Assembly: GCF_002939945.1 (NCBI RefSeq)
Contig: NZ_MDEB01000003.1
Coordinates: 500,547-564,546 of the forward strand
Reading direction: 5' to 3'
DNA length: 64,000 nt
Origin: Xanthomonas arboricola pv. populi
GTDB lineage: Bacteria; Pseudomonadota; Gammaproteobacteria; Xanthomonadales; Xanthomonadaceae
The first letter of the stretch is position 1. Each line of letters begins with the position of its first letter. Positions 56,199 through 64,000 of the stretch are shown here, piece by piece. Under the pieces are notes generated by a model. The model saw only the letters and a list, made by a program, of their open reading frames with translations, was not told the DNA's origin and ran no database searches. The position numbers were made by a program, and so were the translations under genes.

Positions 56199-56954
56199 AT
56201 GCGTCGAAAGATCGTTGCCGGAAATTGGAAGCTGCATGGCAGCCGCGCCTTCGCCACCGAACTGGTGGCCCAGATCGCCGCGCACATGCCCCTGGAGGGT
56301 GTCGATGTCGTCATCCTGCCGCCACTGCCTTACCTCGGCGACCTGATCGAGGATTTCGAGGAGCACCACCTGTGTTTCGGTGCCCAGGACGTCAGCAGTA
56401 ACGAGAAGGGCGCCTATACCGGGGAAGTCTCGGCCACGATGCTGGTCGATGTCGGCGCCGAATACGGGCTGGTCGGCCACTCCGAACGTCGCCAGTACCA
56501 TCGCGAGAGCAGTAAGCTGGTGGCACGCAAATTCGCCGCCGCCATGCATGCCGGCCTGATCCCGGTGCTGTGCGTGGGCGAGTCGCTGGAACAGCGCGAG
56601 GCCGACCAGACCGAGGCGGTGCTGCGCGCCCAGCTCGAACCGGTGCTGGCGCTGGTGGGCCGCGCGGGCTTCGCCCGCGCCGTGCTCGCTTACGAGCCGA
56701 TTTGGGCCATTGGCACCGGCCGTACCGCCAGCCCGGAGCAGGCGCAGGCGGTTCACGCGTTCCTGCGTGGCGAAGTCGCGAAGGCGGATGCTAGAATCGC
56801 TGATTCTCTGCCCATCCTGTACGGGGGCAGTGTCAAGCCCGATAACGCCAGCGAGCTGTTTGCGCAGCCCGACGTCGATGGCGGGCTGGTCGGAGGCGCC
56901 TCGCTGGTCGCCGAAGACTTCCTGGCCATCGCGCGTGCGGCGGCCGCTTGTTAA
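56199..56954 (+). CDS. tpiA: Triosephosphate isomerase
   Basis: 251 residues. It interconverts dihydroxyacetone phosphate and glyceraldehyde-3-phosphate. K11 in 'AGNWKLHG', H94 in 'VGHSERRQYH' and E166 in 'YEPIWAIGTGR' form the active site, and 'ILYGGSVKPDN' and 'VGGASL' bind phosphate. CAGGA upstream supports the start. It is followed by secG, the order found in many gammaproteobacteria. Confidence 0.97.
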   Translation: MRRKIVAGNWKLHGSRAFATELVAQIAAHMPLEGVDVVILPPLPYLGDLIEDFEEHHLCFGAQDVSSNEKGAYTGEVSATMLVDVGAEYGLVGHSERRQYHRESSKLVARKFAAAMHAGLIPVLCVGESLEQREADQTEAVLRAQLEPVLALVGRAGFARAVLAYEPIWAIGTGRTASPEQAQAVHAFLRGEVAKADARIADSLPILYGGSVKPDNASELFAQPDVDGGLVGGASLVAEDFLAIARAAAAC

Positions 56955-56987
56955 CCCATTAAGTTTTGTCCGGGGACGGATTTCGAA

Positions 56988-57461
56988 ATGCTGATGTTGA
57001 TCCTCAATGTGGTCTACGTGCTGGTCGCGCTGGCGATGATTGCGCTGATCCTGATGCAGCGCGGTGCGGGTGCGGCAGCCGGTTCGGGCTTCGGCGCCGG
57101 CGCCTCGGGCACCGTGTTCGGCTCGCAGGGCGCGTCGAACTTCCTGTCCAAGTCGACCAAGTGGCTGGCAGTGGTGTTCTTCAGCATCAGTCTGTTCATG
57201 GCGTGGTACGCCACCCACGGCGCACGTCCGACCGACCAGAACCTGGGCGTGATGTCGCAGTCGGCCACCCCGGCGCCTACTGCCGCTGGCGAGCTGACTC
57301 AGCCGCTGCCACAGGCGCCAGCCGCCGGCGCAGTTCCGACTGCTCCTTCGCAGCCAGTGCCTGCCGCGCCTGCGGCTGCAACGCCTGCGCAGTCCGCACC
57401 GGTGCAGCAAGCGCCTGCGGCACGCGAAGAAAACGCTTCGGAACCAGCACAAAAACGCTGA
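56988..57461 (+). CDS. secG: Preprotein translocase subunit SecG
   Basis: 157 residues, longer than the roughly 110 of E. coli SecG. Two membrane helices (residues 3-20 and about 56-76) flank the conserved 'MQRGAGAAAGSGFGAG' and 'ASNFLSKSTKWLA'. The last 70 residues are a Pro/Ala/Gln-rich tail of low complexity, an extension of unknown purpose. SecG helps SecYEG insert and export proteins. Confidence 0.95.
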   Translation: MLMLILNVVYVLVALAMIALILMQRGAGAAAGSGFGAGASGTVFGSQGASNFLSKSTKWLAVVFFSISLFMAWYATHGARPTDQNLGVMSQSATPAPTAAGELTQPLPQAPAAGAVPTAPSQPVPAAPAAATPAQSAPVQQAPAAREENASEPAQKR

Positions 57462-57510
57462 AGCCGGTTACAATGCGCTGCGCACTGGGATGCCCAGCGG
57501 CGCAACGTAT

Positions 57511-57595
57511 GCCCAGGTGGCGGAATTGGTAGACGCACTACCTTGAGGTGGTAGCGACTTAGGTCGTAGGGGTTCGAGTCCCCTCTTGGGCACCA
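57511..57595 (+). tRNA. tRNA-Leu (anticodon GAG)
   Basis: 85 bases including the encoded CCA. Acceptor arms GCCCAGG and the 3' CTTGGGC pair with a wobble, the anticodon stem CTACC/GGTAG encloses the loop TTGAGGT with anticodon GAG, a long variable arm follows, and the T loop is GGTTCGAGTCC. Its place after secG is also seen in E. coli. Confidence 0.97.
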
Positions 57596-57697
57596 TTGTT
57601 TGGCTGCAGTTCCTGCGCATCGCCTGTCGCGCGCGGGGTCTGCCTATACCCCATGCCGGCACGCGGCGCGTGCGGGCAGAGGCAAGAGAGAATCGCT

Positions 57698-58054
57698 GTG
57701 CTGGCCGAATATTTGCCGAGTCTGCTTTTTCTGATCGTCGCCACCGGTATCGGCATCGTGCTGATGCTGGTCGGTCGATTCCTCGGTCCGCGTAGTCCGG
57801 ACCCGCGCAAGCTCTCGCCTTACGAGTGTGGCTTCGAAGCCTTCGAAGACGCGCGCATGAAGTTCGACGTGCGCTACTACCTGATCGCGATCCAGTTCAT
57901 CGTGTTCGATCTGGAAATCATCTTCATCGTGCCGTGGACGCAGGTGTTCATGGAGATCGGCGCACGCTCGCTGGTCACCATGGGGCTGTTCGTCGGCATG
58001 TTGTTCCTCGGCTTTATCTACGTGTGGAAGAAGGGAGCGCTGGAATGGGAGTGA
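57698..58054 (+). CDS. nuoA: NADH-quinone oxidoreductase subunit A
   Basis: 118 residues from a GTG at 57698 with AGAGAG seven bases upstream. Three membrane helices and the conserved loop '[19 protein letters not shown]' with '[15 protein letters not shown]' identify this proton-pumping complex I subunit. It overlaps nuoB by ten bases and is the first gene of the operon. Confidence 0.96.
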   Translation: MLAEYLPSLLFLIVATGIGIVLMLVGRFLGPRSPDPRKLSPYECGFEAFEDARMKFDVRYYLIAIQFIVFDLEIIFIVPWTQVFMEIGARSLVTMGLFVGMLFLGFIYVWKKGALEWE

Positions 58055-58599
58055 TTCAGACCCTGGATCGTCTGATGACCAACCCGATGCCGGAAGGCCG
58101 GGTGGAAGACATCCTGCGCCCGGAAGGCGAAAACCCGCTGCTCGAGAAGGGCTACGTGACCACCAGCGTCGATGCGCTGCTGAACTGGGCGCGCACTGGC
58201 TCGATGTGGCCGATGACCTTCGGCCTGGCCTGCTGCGCGGTCGAGATGATGCATGCCGGTGCGGCGCGCCTGGATCTGGACCGCTACGGCGTGGTGTTCC
58301 GCCCGTCGCCGCGCCAGTCCGACGTGATGATCGTGGCCGGCACGCTGGTCAACAAGATGGCCCCTGCGCTGCGCAAGGTCTACGACCAGATGCCGGACCC
58401 GAAGTGGGTCATCTCGATGGGCAGCTGCGCCAATGGCGGCGGCTACTATCATTATTCGTATTCGGTGGTGCGCGGTTGCGATCGCATCGTGCCGGTGGAC
58501 ATTTATGTCCCCGGTTGCCCGCCGACCGCCGAGGCGCTGGTTTACGGCATCCTGCAGCTGCAGAAGAAGATCTGGCGTACCCAGACCATCGCGCGCTGA
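58045..58599 (+). CDS. nuoB: NADH-quinone oxidoreductase subunit B
   Basis: 184 residues. It holds cluster N2, the last Fe-S centre before quinone, through the tandem cysteines of '[10 protein letters not shown]', the cysteine of '[10 protein letters not shown]' and that of 'VPGCPPTAE'. It forms the peripheral arm together with NuoCD. Start at the ATG inside the nuoA end, giving '[10 protein letters not shown]'. Confidence 0.97.
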   Translation: MGVIQTLDRLMTNPMPEGRVEDILRPEGENPLLEKGYVTTSVDALLNWARTGSMWPMTFGLACCAVEMMHAGAARLDLDRYGVVFRPSPRQSDVMIVAGTLVNKMAPALRKVYDQMPDPKWVISMGSCANGGGYYHYSYSVVRGCDRIVPVDIYVPGCPPTAEALVYGILQLQKKIWRTQTIAR

Positions 58600-58635
58600 C
58601 ACCCGTCTTCTTCTACTGAGAGCAGCCAAGCCCCC

Positions 58636-59388
58636 ATGGCAGAGCAAGCATCTTCCTTCACTGACCGACTTGCGGCACGTTTCGCCGGTGCGCAGATCGC
58701 CGTGGCATTGCCGCGCGGCGAAGTGACGCTGGAAGTCGCTGCGGCCGATTGGCACGCCACCTGCCTGGCCCTACGCGACGAGCTCGGTTTCGAGCAGCTC
58801 AGCGATCTGTGCGGCGTCGATTATCTGGGCTACGGCAGCGACGAGTGGGATACCGCCGACGTGTCGTCGCAGGGCTTCAGCCGCGGCGTCGAGGGCAAGG
58901 CCGTCGGCCGTTTCGCCTGGGGTGAATTTCCCAGCCAGGAAAGTTCCGACGGCGCCCATCCGCAGCACATGCCCAAGCAGCGTTTTGCGGTTGTCGCGCA
59001 GTTGATCTCCTACCAGCACAACCAGCGTCTGCGCGTGCGTTGCTACGCACCGGACGAACAGGTGCCGGTGGTGGCGTCGTTGACCGATATCTGGCCTGGC
59101 GTGAACTGGTTCGAGCGCGAAGCCTTCGATCTGTTCGGCATCGTCTTCGATGGCCATCCGGACCTGCGCCGCATCCTGACCGACTATGGATTTGTCGGCC
59201 ATCCGTTTCGCAAGGATTTCCCGCTGATCGGCAACGTCGAAGTGCGTTACGACGATGAGCGCAAGCGTGTCGTGTACGAGCCGGTGACCTCGGTCGAGCC
59301 GCGCGTCGGTGTGCCGCGCGTGATCCGCGACGATGCCCGTTATGAGACTGCCGCTGGTGAAGTGGTCAAGTCGGAGACCGCCAAGTGA
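58636..59388 (+). CDS. nuoC: NADH-quinone oxidoreductase subunit C
   Basis: 250 residues, a separate subunit rather than the fused NuoCD of E. coli. The conserved C-terminal part is 'ANWFERE'-like '[14 protein letters not shown]' with '[17 protein letters not shown]'. Around residues 72-115 there is an extra hydrophilic stretch not typical of shorter NuoC proteins. The nuoD GTG start overlaps its stop. Confidence 0.96.
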   Translation: MAEQASSFTDRLAARFAGAQIAVALPRGEVTLEVAAADWHATCLALRDELGFEQLSDLCGVDYLGYGSDEWDTADVSSQGFSRGVEGKAVGRFAWGEFPSQESSDGAHPQHMPKQRFAVVAQLISYQHNQRLRVRCYAPDEQVPVVASLTDIWPGVNWFEREAFDLFGIVFDGHPDLRRILTDYGFVGHPFRKDFPLIGNVEVRYDDERKRVVYEPVTSVEPRVGVPRVIRDDARYETAAGEVVKSETAK

Positions 59389-60692
59389 GTGAGTTCCGCC
59401 AGGCAACCGATGCCTTCGCGAGCAATCCTGTCGAAAGCAAGCAGGAAATCCGCAACTACACGATGAACTTCGGCCCGCAGCATCCTGCGGCGCACGGCGT
59501 GCTGCGCCTGATCCTGGAAATGGACGGCGAGACCGTGGTGCGTGCCGATCCACATATCGGCCTGCTGCACCGCGGCACCGAGAAGCTGGCCGAGTCCAAG
59601 CCGTTCAACCAGTCGGTTCCGTACATGGACCGCCTGGATTACGTGTCGATGATGTGCAACGAGCACGCCTACGTGCGCGCGATCGAGTCGCTGATGGGCA
59701 TCGAAGTGCCCGAGCGTGCGCACTACATCCGCACCATGTTCGACGAGATCACCCGCATCAAGAACCACCTGATGTGGGTCGGGTCCAACGCACTCGACCT
59801 GGGCGCGATGGCGGTGATGCTGTACGCGTTCCGCGAGCGCGAAGAATTGATGGACGTCTACGAGGCGGTCAGTGGCGCGCGCATGCACGCTGCCTACTAC
59901 CGTCCCGGCGGCGTGTATCGCGATCTGCCCGATCGCATGCCCAAGTACAAGGAATCGCGCTGGCACAAGGGTGGGGCGCTGAAGAAGCTCAATGCAGCGC
60001 GCGAAGGCTCGATGCTGGACTTCCTCGAAGATTTCACCAACACGTTCCCGGCGCGTGTGGACGAGTACGAGACGCTGCTGACCGATAACCGTATCTGGAA
60101 GCAGCGTACCGTCGATGTCGGCATCATCAGCCCGGATCTGGCGCGTGCCTGGGGCATGACCGGTCCGATGCTGCGTGGCTCGGGCATCGAATGGGACCTG
60201 CGCAAGAAGCAGCCGTACGCCAAGTACGACGCGGTGGAGTTCGATGTGCCGGTCGGCACCAATGGGGATTGCTACGACCGCTATCTGGTGCGTGTGGCCG
60301 AGATGCGCGAGTCCAATCGCATCATCAAGCAGTGCGTGAAGTGGCTGAAGGCCAACCCCGGGCCGGTCATGGTCACCAATTTCAAGGTCGCTCCGCCAAG
60401 CCGCGAAGGCATGAAGGACGACATGGAAGCGCTGATCCATCACTTCAAGCTGTTCAGTGAAGGCTATTGCGTGCCGGCCGGAGAAACCTATTGCGCGGTC
60501 GAAGCGCCCAAGGGCGAGTTCGGCTGCTACCTGATGTCCGATGGCGCCAACAAGCCGTTCCGCGTGCATCTGCGCGCGCCGGGCTTTGCGCATCTGTCGT
60601 CGATGGACGCGGTGGTGCGTGGTTATCTGCTAGCCGACGTCGTGGCGATGATCGGTACTTACGATTTGGTTTTCGGTGAGGTTGACCGATGA
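59385..60692 (+). CDS. nuoD: NADH-quinone oxidoreductase subunit D
   Basis: 435 residues from a GTG start that overlaps the nuoC stop (GTGA). The 49-kDa-type subunit helps form the quinone site; landmarks are '[15 protein letters not shown]', '[14 protein letters not shown]' and the C-terminal '[18 protein letters not shown]'. The stop overlaps nuoE (ATGA). Confidence 0.97.
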   Translation: MSEFRQATDAFASNPVESKQEIRNYTMNFGPQHPAAHGVLRLILEMDGETVVRADPHIGLLHRGTEKLAESKPFNQSVPYMDRLDYVSMMCNEHAYVRAIESLMGIEVPERAHYIRTMFDEITRIKNHLMWVGSNALDLGAMAVMLYAFREREELMDVYEAVSGARMHAAYYRPGGVYRDLPDRMPKYKESRWHKGGALKKLNAAREGSMLDFLEDFTNTFPARVDEYETLLTDNRIWKQRTVDVGIISPDLARAWGMTGPMLRGSGIEWDLRKKQPYAKYDAVEFDVPVGTNGDCYDRYLVRVAEMRESNRIIKQCVKWLKANPGPVMVTNFKVAPPSREGMKDDMEALIHHFKLFSEGYCVPAGETYCAVEAPKGEFGCYLMSDGANKPFRVHLRAPGFAHLSSMDAVVRGYLLADVVAMIGTYDLVFGEVDR

Positions 60693-61216
60693 AGGCGACG
60701 GGTAATTTCGAAGCGGCGCGCGACGTCGATCCGCAGGTGGTGCTGAGCGACAAGACGCGCGCGCACATCGATCATTGGTTGAGCAAGTTCCCGCCCGATC
60801 GCAAGCGTTCGGCCGTGCTGCAGGGCCTGCACGCTGCGCAGGAGCAGAACCAGGGCTGGCTGACCGACGAGCTGATCGTGGGCGTGGCCAAGTATCTGGA
60901 CCTTCCGCCGGTGTGGGCCTACGAGGTCGCCAGCTTCTACTCGATGTTCGAGACCGAGAAGGTCGGCCGCCACAACGTGGCGTTCTGCACCAACATCAGC
61001 TGCTGGCTCAATGGCGCCGAAGATCTGCTGGCGCATGCGGAAAAGAAACTGGGTTGCAAGCTGGGGCAGTCGACGGCCGATGGCCGCGTCTACCTCAAGC
61101 GCGAAGAAGAGTGCCTGGCGGCCTGCTCTGCAGCGCCGATGATGGTCATCAACGGCCATTACCACGAGCACCTGACGAAAGAGAAGGTCGACGCGCTGCT
61201 GGACGGGCTGGAGTAA
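60689..61216 (+). CDS. nuoE: NADH-quinone oxidoreductase subunit E
   Basis: 175 residues, thioredoxin-like fold. Cluster N1a is bound by the cysteines of 'CTNISC' and '[10 protein letters not shown]'. It forms the NADH dehydrogenase module together with NuoF and NuoG. Three bases separate it from nuoF. Confidence 0.97.
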   Translation: MKATGNFEAARDVDPQVVLSDKTRAHIDHWLSKFPPDRKRSAVLQGLHAAQEQNQGWLTDELIVGVAKYLDLPPVWAYEVASFYSMFETEKVGRHNVAFCTNISCWLNGAEDLLAHAEKKLGCKLGQSTADGRVYLKREEECLAACSAAPMMVINGHYHEHLTKEKVDALLDGLE

Positions 61217-61219
61217 GAC

Positions 61220-62554
61220 ATGGCACATCATCACGCACCCTCAGGCCCGGTCGGTCCGGCGCCGTTGCCGCATCAGGTCGTCTACACGACGCTGCACTAC
61301 GATACCCCGTGGTCGTACGAGAGCTATCTGAAAACCGGTGGCTACGCCGCGCTGCGCAAGATCCTCGAAGAGAAGATCGCGCCGGCCGACGTCATCGAGA
61401 TGGTCAAGGCGTCCAACCTGCGCGGCCGTGGCGGCGCGGGCTTCCCGACCGGTCTGAAGTGGTCGTTCATGCCCAAGGGCACGATGCAGAAGTACATCCT
61501 GTGCAACTCGGACGAATCCGAGCCGGGCACCTGCAAGGACCGCGACATCCTGCGTTACAACCCGCATTCGGTGGTGGAGGGCATGGCGATCGCCTGCTAC
61601 GCCACCGGCTCGACCGTGGGCTACAACTACCTGCGTGGCGAGTTCCACCACGAGCCGTTCGAAAACTTCGAACTGGCGCTGGCAGATGCCTATGCCAATG
61701 GCTGGCTGGGCAAGAACATTCTCGGCAGCGGCGTGGATATCGATATCTACGGTGCGCTGGGTGCCGGCGCCTACATCTGCGGCGAAGAAACCGCGCTGAT
61801 GGAATCGCTGGAAGGCAAGAAGGGCCAGCCGCGCTATAAGCCGCCGTTCCCGGCCAACTTCGGCCTGTACGGTAAGCCGACCACCATCAACAACACCGAG
61901 ACCTATGCGTCGGTGCCGGCGATCATTCGCAACGGCCCGGAGTGGTTCCTCGGCTTGAGCAAGACCAAGAACGGCGGCCCGAAGATCTTCTCGGTGTCCG
62001 GCTGCGTACAGAAGGGCGGCAATTTCGAAGTGCCGCTCGGCACCACCTTCGACGAATTGCTGGAAATGGCCGGTGGCCTGCGTCCGGGCCGCAAGCTCAA
62101 GGGCGTGGTGCCTGGCGGCGTGTCGATGCCGGTACTGAAGGCCGACCAGGTCGCCGGGCTGCAGATGGACTACGACACCTTGCGTGCGCTTGGAACCGGT
62201 CTGGGCTCCGGCGCGATCGTGGTGCTGGACGACAGCGTCTGCTGCGTGCGCTTTGCCTGCCGCATCTCGCAGTTCTTCCACAAAGAATCCTGCGGCCAGT
62301 GCACCCCTTGCCGCGAGGGCACCGGCTGGATGCACCGCGTGCTGGAGCGCATTGTTGCCGGCAAGGCCACGATGGAAGACCTGCATCAGCTGCGCACCGT
62401 TGCCGGCCAGATCGAAGGACACACCATCTGTGCCTTCGGCGAAGCGGCGGCGTGGCCGATTCAGGGCTTCCTGCGCCAGTTCTGGGACGAGTTCGAGTAC
62501 TACATCGTCAACGGTCGTTCGATCGTCGACACGCCTGTCGGAGTGGCCGCATGA
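61220..62554 (+). CDS. nuoF: NADH-quinone oxidoreductase subunit F
   Basis: 444 residues. It binds NADH and FMN ('[13 protein letters not shown]' and the '[17 protein letters not shown]' region) and cluster N3 ('[12 protein letters not shown]' plus a downstream cysteine in 'HTICAFG'). Electrons from NADH enter complex I here. The stop overlaps nuoG (ATGA). Confidence 0.97.
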   Translation: MAHHHAPSGPVGPAPLPHQVVYTTLHYDTPWSYESYLKTGGYAALRKILEEKIAPADVIEMVKASNLRGRGGAGFPTGLKWSFMPKGTMQKYILCNSDESEPGTCKDRDILRYNPHSVVEGMAIACYATGSTVGYNYLRGEFHHEPFENFELALADAYANGWLGKNILGSGVDIDIYGALGAGAYICGEETALMESLEGKKGQPRYKPPFPANFGLYGKPTTINNTETYASVPAIIRNGPEWFLGLSKTKNGGPKIFSVSGCVQKGGNFEVPLGTTFDELLEMAGGLRPGRKLKGVVPGGVSMPVLKADQVAGLQMDYDTLRALGTGLGSGAIVVLDDSVCCVRFACRISQFFHKESCGQCTPCREGTGWMHRVLERIVAGKATMEDLHQLRTVAGQIEGHTICAFGEAAAWPIQGFLRQFWDEFEYYIVNGRSIVDTPVGVAA

Positions 62555-64000
62555 GCGCCCAACCAGTGAACCCGAACGTGCCACCGGACCATGTCACCGT
62601 CGAGATCGACGGGCAGTCCCTGGTGGTGCCGAAGGGGTCGATGATCATCCAGGCGGCCGACAAGGCCGGCATCCCGATCCCGCGCTTCTGCTACCACGAG
62701 AAGCTGCCGATCGCGGCCAACTGCCGCATGTGCCTGGTGGACGTCGAGAAATCCCCGAAACCGTCGCCTGCCTGCGCCACGCCGGTGATGGACGGCATGA
62801 AGGTCACCACGCGTAGCGAAAAGGCGCTGAAGTACCAGCGCAGCGTGATGGAATTCCTGCTGATCAATCATCCGCTGGACTGCCCGATCTGCGATCAGGG
62901 CGGCGAGTGCGAACTGCAGGACGTGTCGCTCGGTTATGGCCGTTCGGTCAGCCGTTTCAACGAACGCAAGCGCGTGGTGCCGGACGAGGACATCGGTCCG
63001 CTGGTCGCCACCGAAATGACCCGCTGCATCCAGTGCACCCGTTGCGTGCGTTTCACCGCGGACATCGCCGGCACCTACGAGCTGGGCGGCATGTATCGCG
63101 GCGAGAACCTGCAGATCGGTACCTACGACGGCAAGCCCCTGACCACCGAAATCTCCGGCAACGTGATCGACGTCTGCCCGGTCGGCGCGCTGACCAACAA
63201 GGTATTCCAGTTCCGCGCGCGTCCATGGGAGTTGATGGCACGCGAATCGCTCGGTTATCACGATGCGATGGGTTCGAACCTGTTCCTGCATGTGCGTCGC
63301 GGCGAAGTGCTGCGCACCGTGCCGCGCGAGAACGAGGCGGTCAACGAGTGCTGGCTATCCGACCGCGATCGTTATTCCCATCAAGGCCTGTATGCGGAAG
63401 ACCGTGCGGTCAAGCCGCTGAAGAAGGTCAACGGGCAATGGACCGAGGTGAGCTGGGCCGAAGGCCTGGCCGCCGCGACGCAGATCCTGCGCGACAACGC
63501 CGGCGATCAGCTCGGTGTGCTGGTGCATCCGTCCACTTCCAACGAAGAGGGCGCCTTGCTCGCACGCCTGGCCGAAGGCCTGAACAGCGGCAACCTGGAT
63601 CACCGCCTGCTCAACCGCGATTTCTCCGATGCCGCAGTGGCCGAAGTGTTCGCCACGGCGCTGGCCGAGATCGAGCAAGCCGACGTCGTGGTGCTGTTCG
63701 GCACCAACGTGCGTCACGAGCTGCCGCTGCTGCATGCACGCCTGCGCAAGGCCAGCATCCAGAACGGGACGCAGATCCATTCGGTCAATCCGGTCGATTT
63801 CGATTTCGCCTTCACCCAGGCAAGCCGCACGGTTGTTGCGCCGTCGCAGCTGGCTGGCGCCCTGGACGATGCGACACTGCGCGATGCGGTCAAGAACGCC
63901 ACGCGCGCCGTGATCGTGGTTGGCGCACTGGCTGAGAACCACCCGCAGGCTGCCGCGTTGCGTGCCGCTGCACGCGACTTTGCCGCTGCAACCGGTGCCT
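62551..64000 (+). CDS. nuoG: NADH-quinone oxidoreductase subunit G, N-terminal part
   Basis: The gene runs off the right edge after about 483 residues. Cluster ligands in order are '[15 protein letters not shown]', '[14 protein letters not shown]' and '[10 protein letters not shown]', followed by the start of the molybdopterin-oxidoreductase-like domain ('[20 protein letters not shown]'). It relays electrons along several Fe-S clusters. The rest of the operon presumably lies beyond the window. Confidence 0.97.
   Translation, partial: MSAQPVNPNVPPDHVTVEIDGQSLVVPKGSMIIQAADKAGIPIPRFCYHEKLPIAANCRMCLVDVEKSPKPSPACATPVMDGMKVTTRSEKALKYQRSVMEFLLINHPLDCPICDQGGECELQDVSLGYGRSVSRFNERKRVVPDEDIGPLVATEMTRCIQCTRCVRFTADIAGTYELGGMYRGENLQIGTYDGKPLTTEISGNVIDVCPVGALTNKVFQFRARPWELMARESLGYHDAMGSNLFLHVRRGEVLRTVPRENEAVNECWLSDRDRYSHQGLYAEDRAVKPLKKVNGQWTEVSWAEGLAAATQILRDNAGDQLGVLVHPSTSNEEGALLARLAEGLNSGNLDHRLLNRDFSDAAVAEVFATALAEIEQADVVVLFGTNVRHELPLLHARLRKASIQNGTQIHSVNPVDFDFAFTQASRTVVAPSQLAGALDDATLRDAVKNATRAVIVVGALAENHPQAAALRAAARDFAAATGA

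Overview
The window is chromosomal DNA of a Xanthomonas-type bacterium (Gammaproteobacteria, Lysobacterales). This rests on high G+C, two large TonB-dependent receptors in tandem, dispersed palindromic repeats with a GTAG head, and the gene order asd-fimV-(VOC)-truA-trpF with trpBA and accD close by. The species is not resolved. Nothing suggests a phage, plasmid or integrative element; most of the window is ordinary core genome with short repeat-rich gaps.

Region 1 (1-9.8 kb): end of a DUF418 membrane protein, a DadA-like FAD oxidoreductase translationally coupled to glutathione reductase, an alkyltransferase-like DNA-repair protein and a small rhomboid protease. Two M13 metallopeptidases follow on the minus strand. 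One is a normal lipoprotein enzyme. The other has lost its catalytic residues. Region 2 (10-18.3 kb): a phytoene-dehydrogenase-like oxidoreductase and two TonB-dependent receptors that share a promoter-proximal motif. Region 3 (18.5-30.8 kb): mrp, dcd, two tiny paralogous membrane proteins, HIT and dienelactone hydrolase genes, rimO, greB, a rhomboid protease and a convergent membrane protein that appear to share a C-terminal helical tail, nudK, a low-G+C secreted protein and a HerA-like ATPase.

Region 4 (31-43.3 kb): an MltD-like transglycosylase, the coupled SCO/psd pair, prmB-orf-aroC-dehydrogenase overlapping chain, asd, fimV, a VOC protein, truA and trpF. Region 5 (43.4-49.5 kb): a LysR regulator divergent from trpB, a 68-residue Cys-rich ORF inserted between trpB and trpA, accD and glmM. 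Region 6 (49.5-56.1 kb): a 2OG-Fe(II) oxygenase, then a tightly overlapping four-gene operon: type-1 copper protein, membrane GGDEF/EAL protein, DUF3034 protein, truncated-globin lipoprotein. A minus-strand SDR gene follows. Region 7 (56.2-64 kb): tpiA, secG, tRNA-Leu(GAG) and the start of the respiratory complex I operon, nuoA to nuoG, cut by the window end.

The most promising uncharacterised material is the copper/c-di-GMP/globin operon at 50652-55001, the pair of membrane proteins with a shared tail at 24387-27653, the inactive M13 paralogue at 5302-7314, and the Cys-rich ORF inside trpBA. All functions are read from sequence motifs by eye; no database search was possible.
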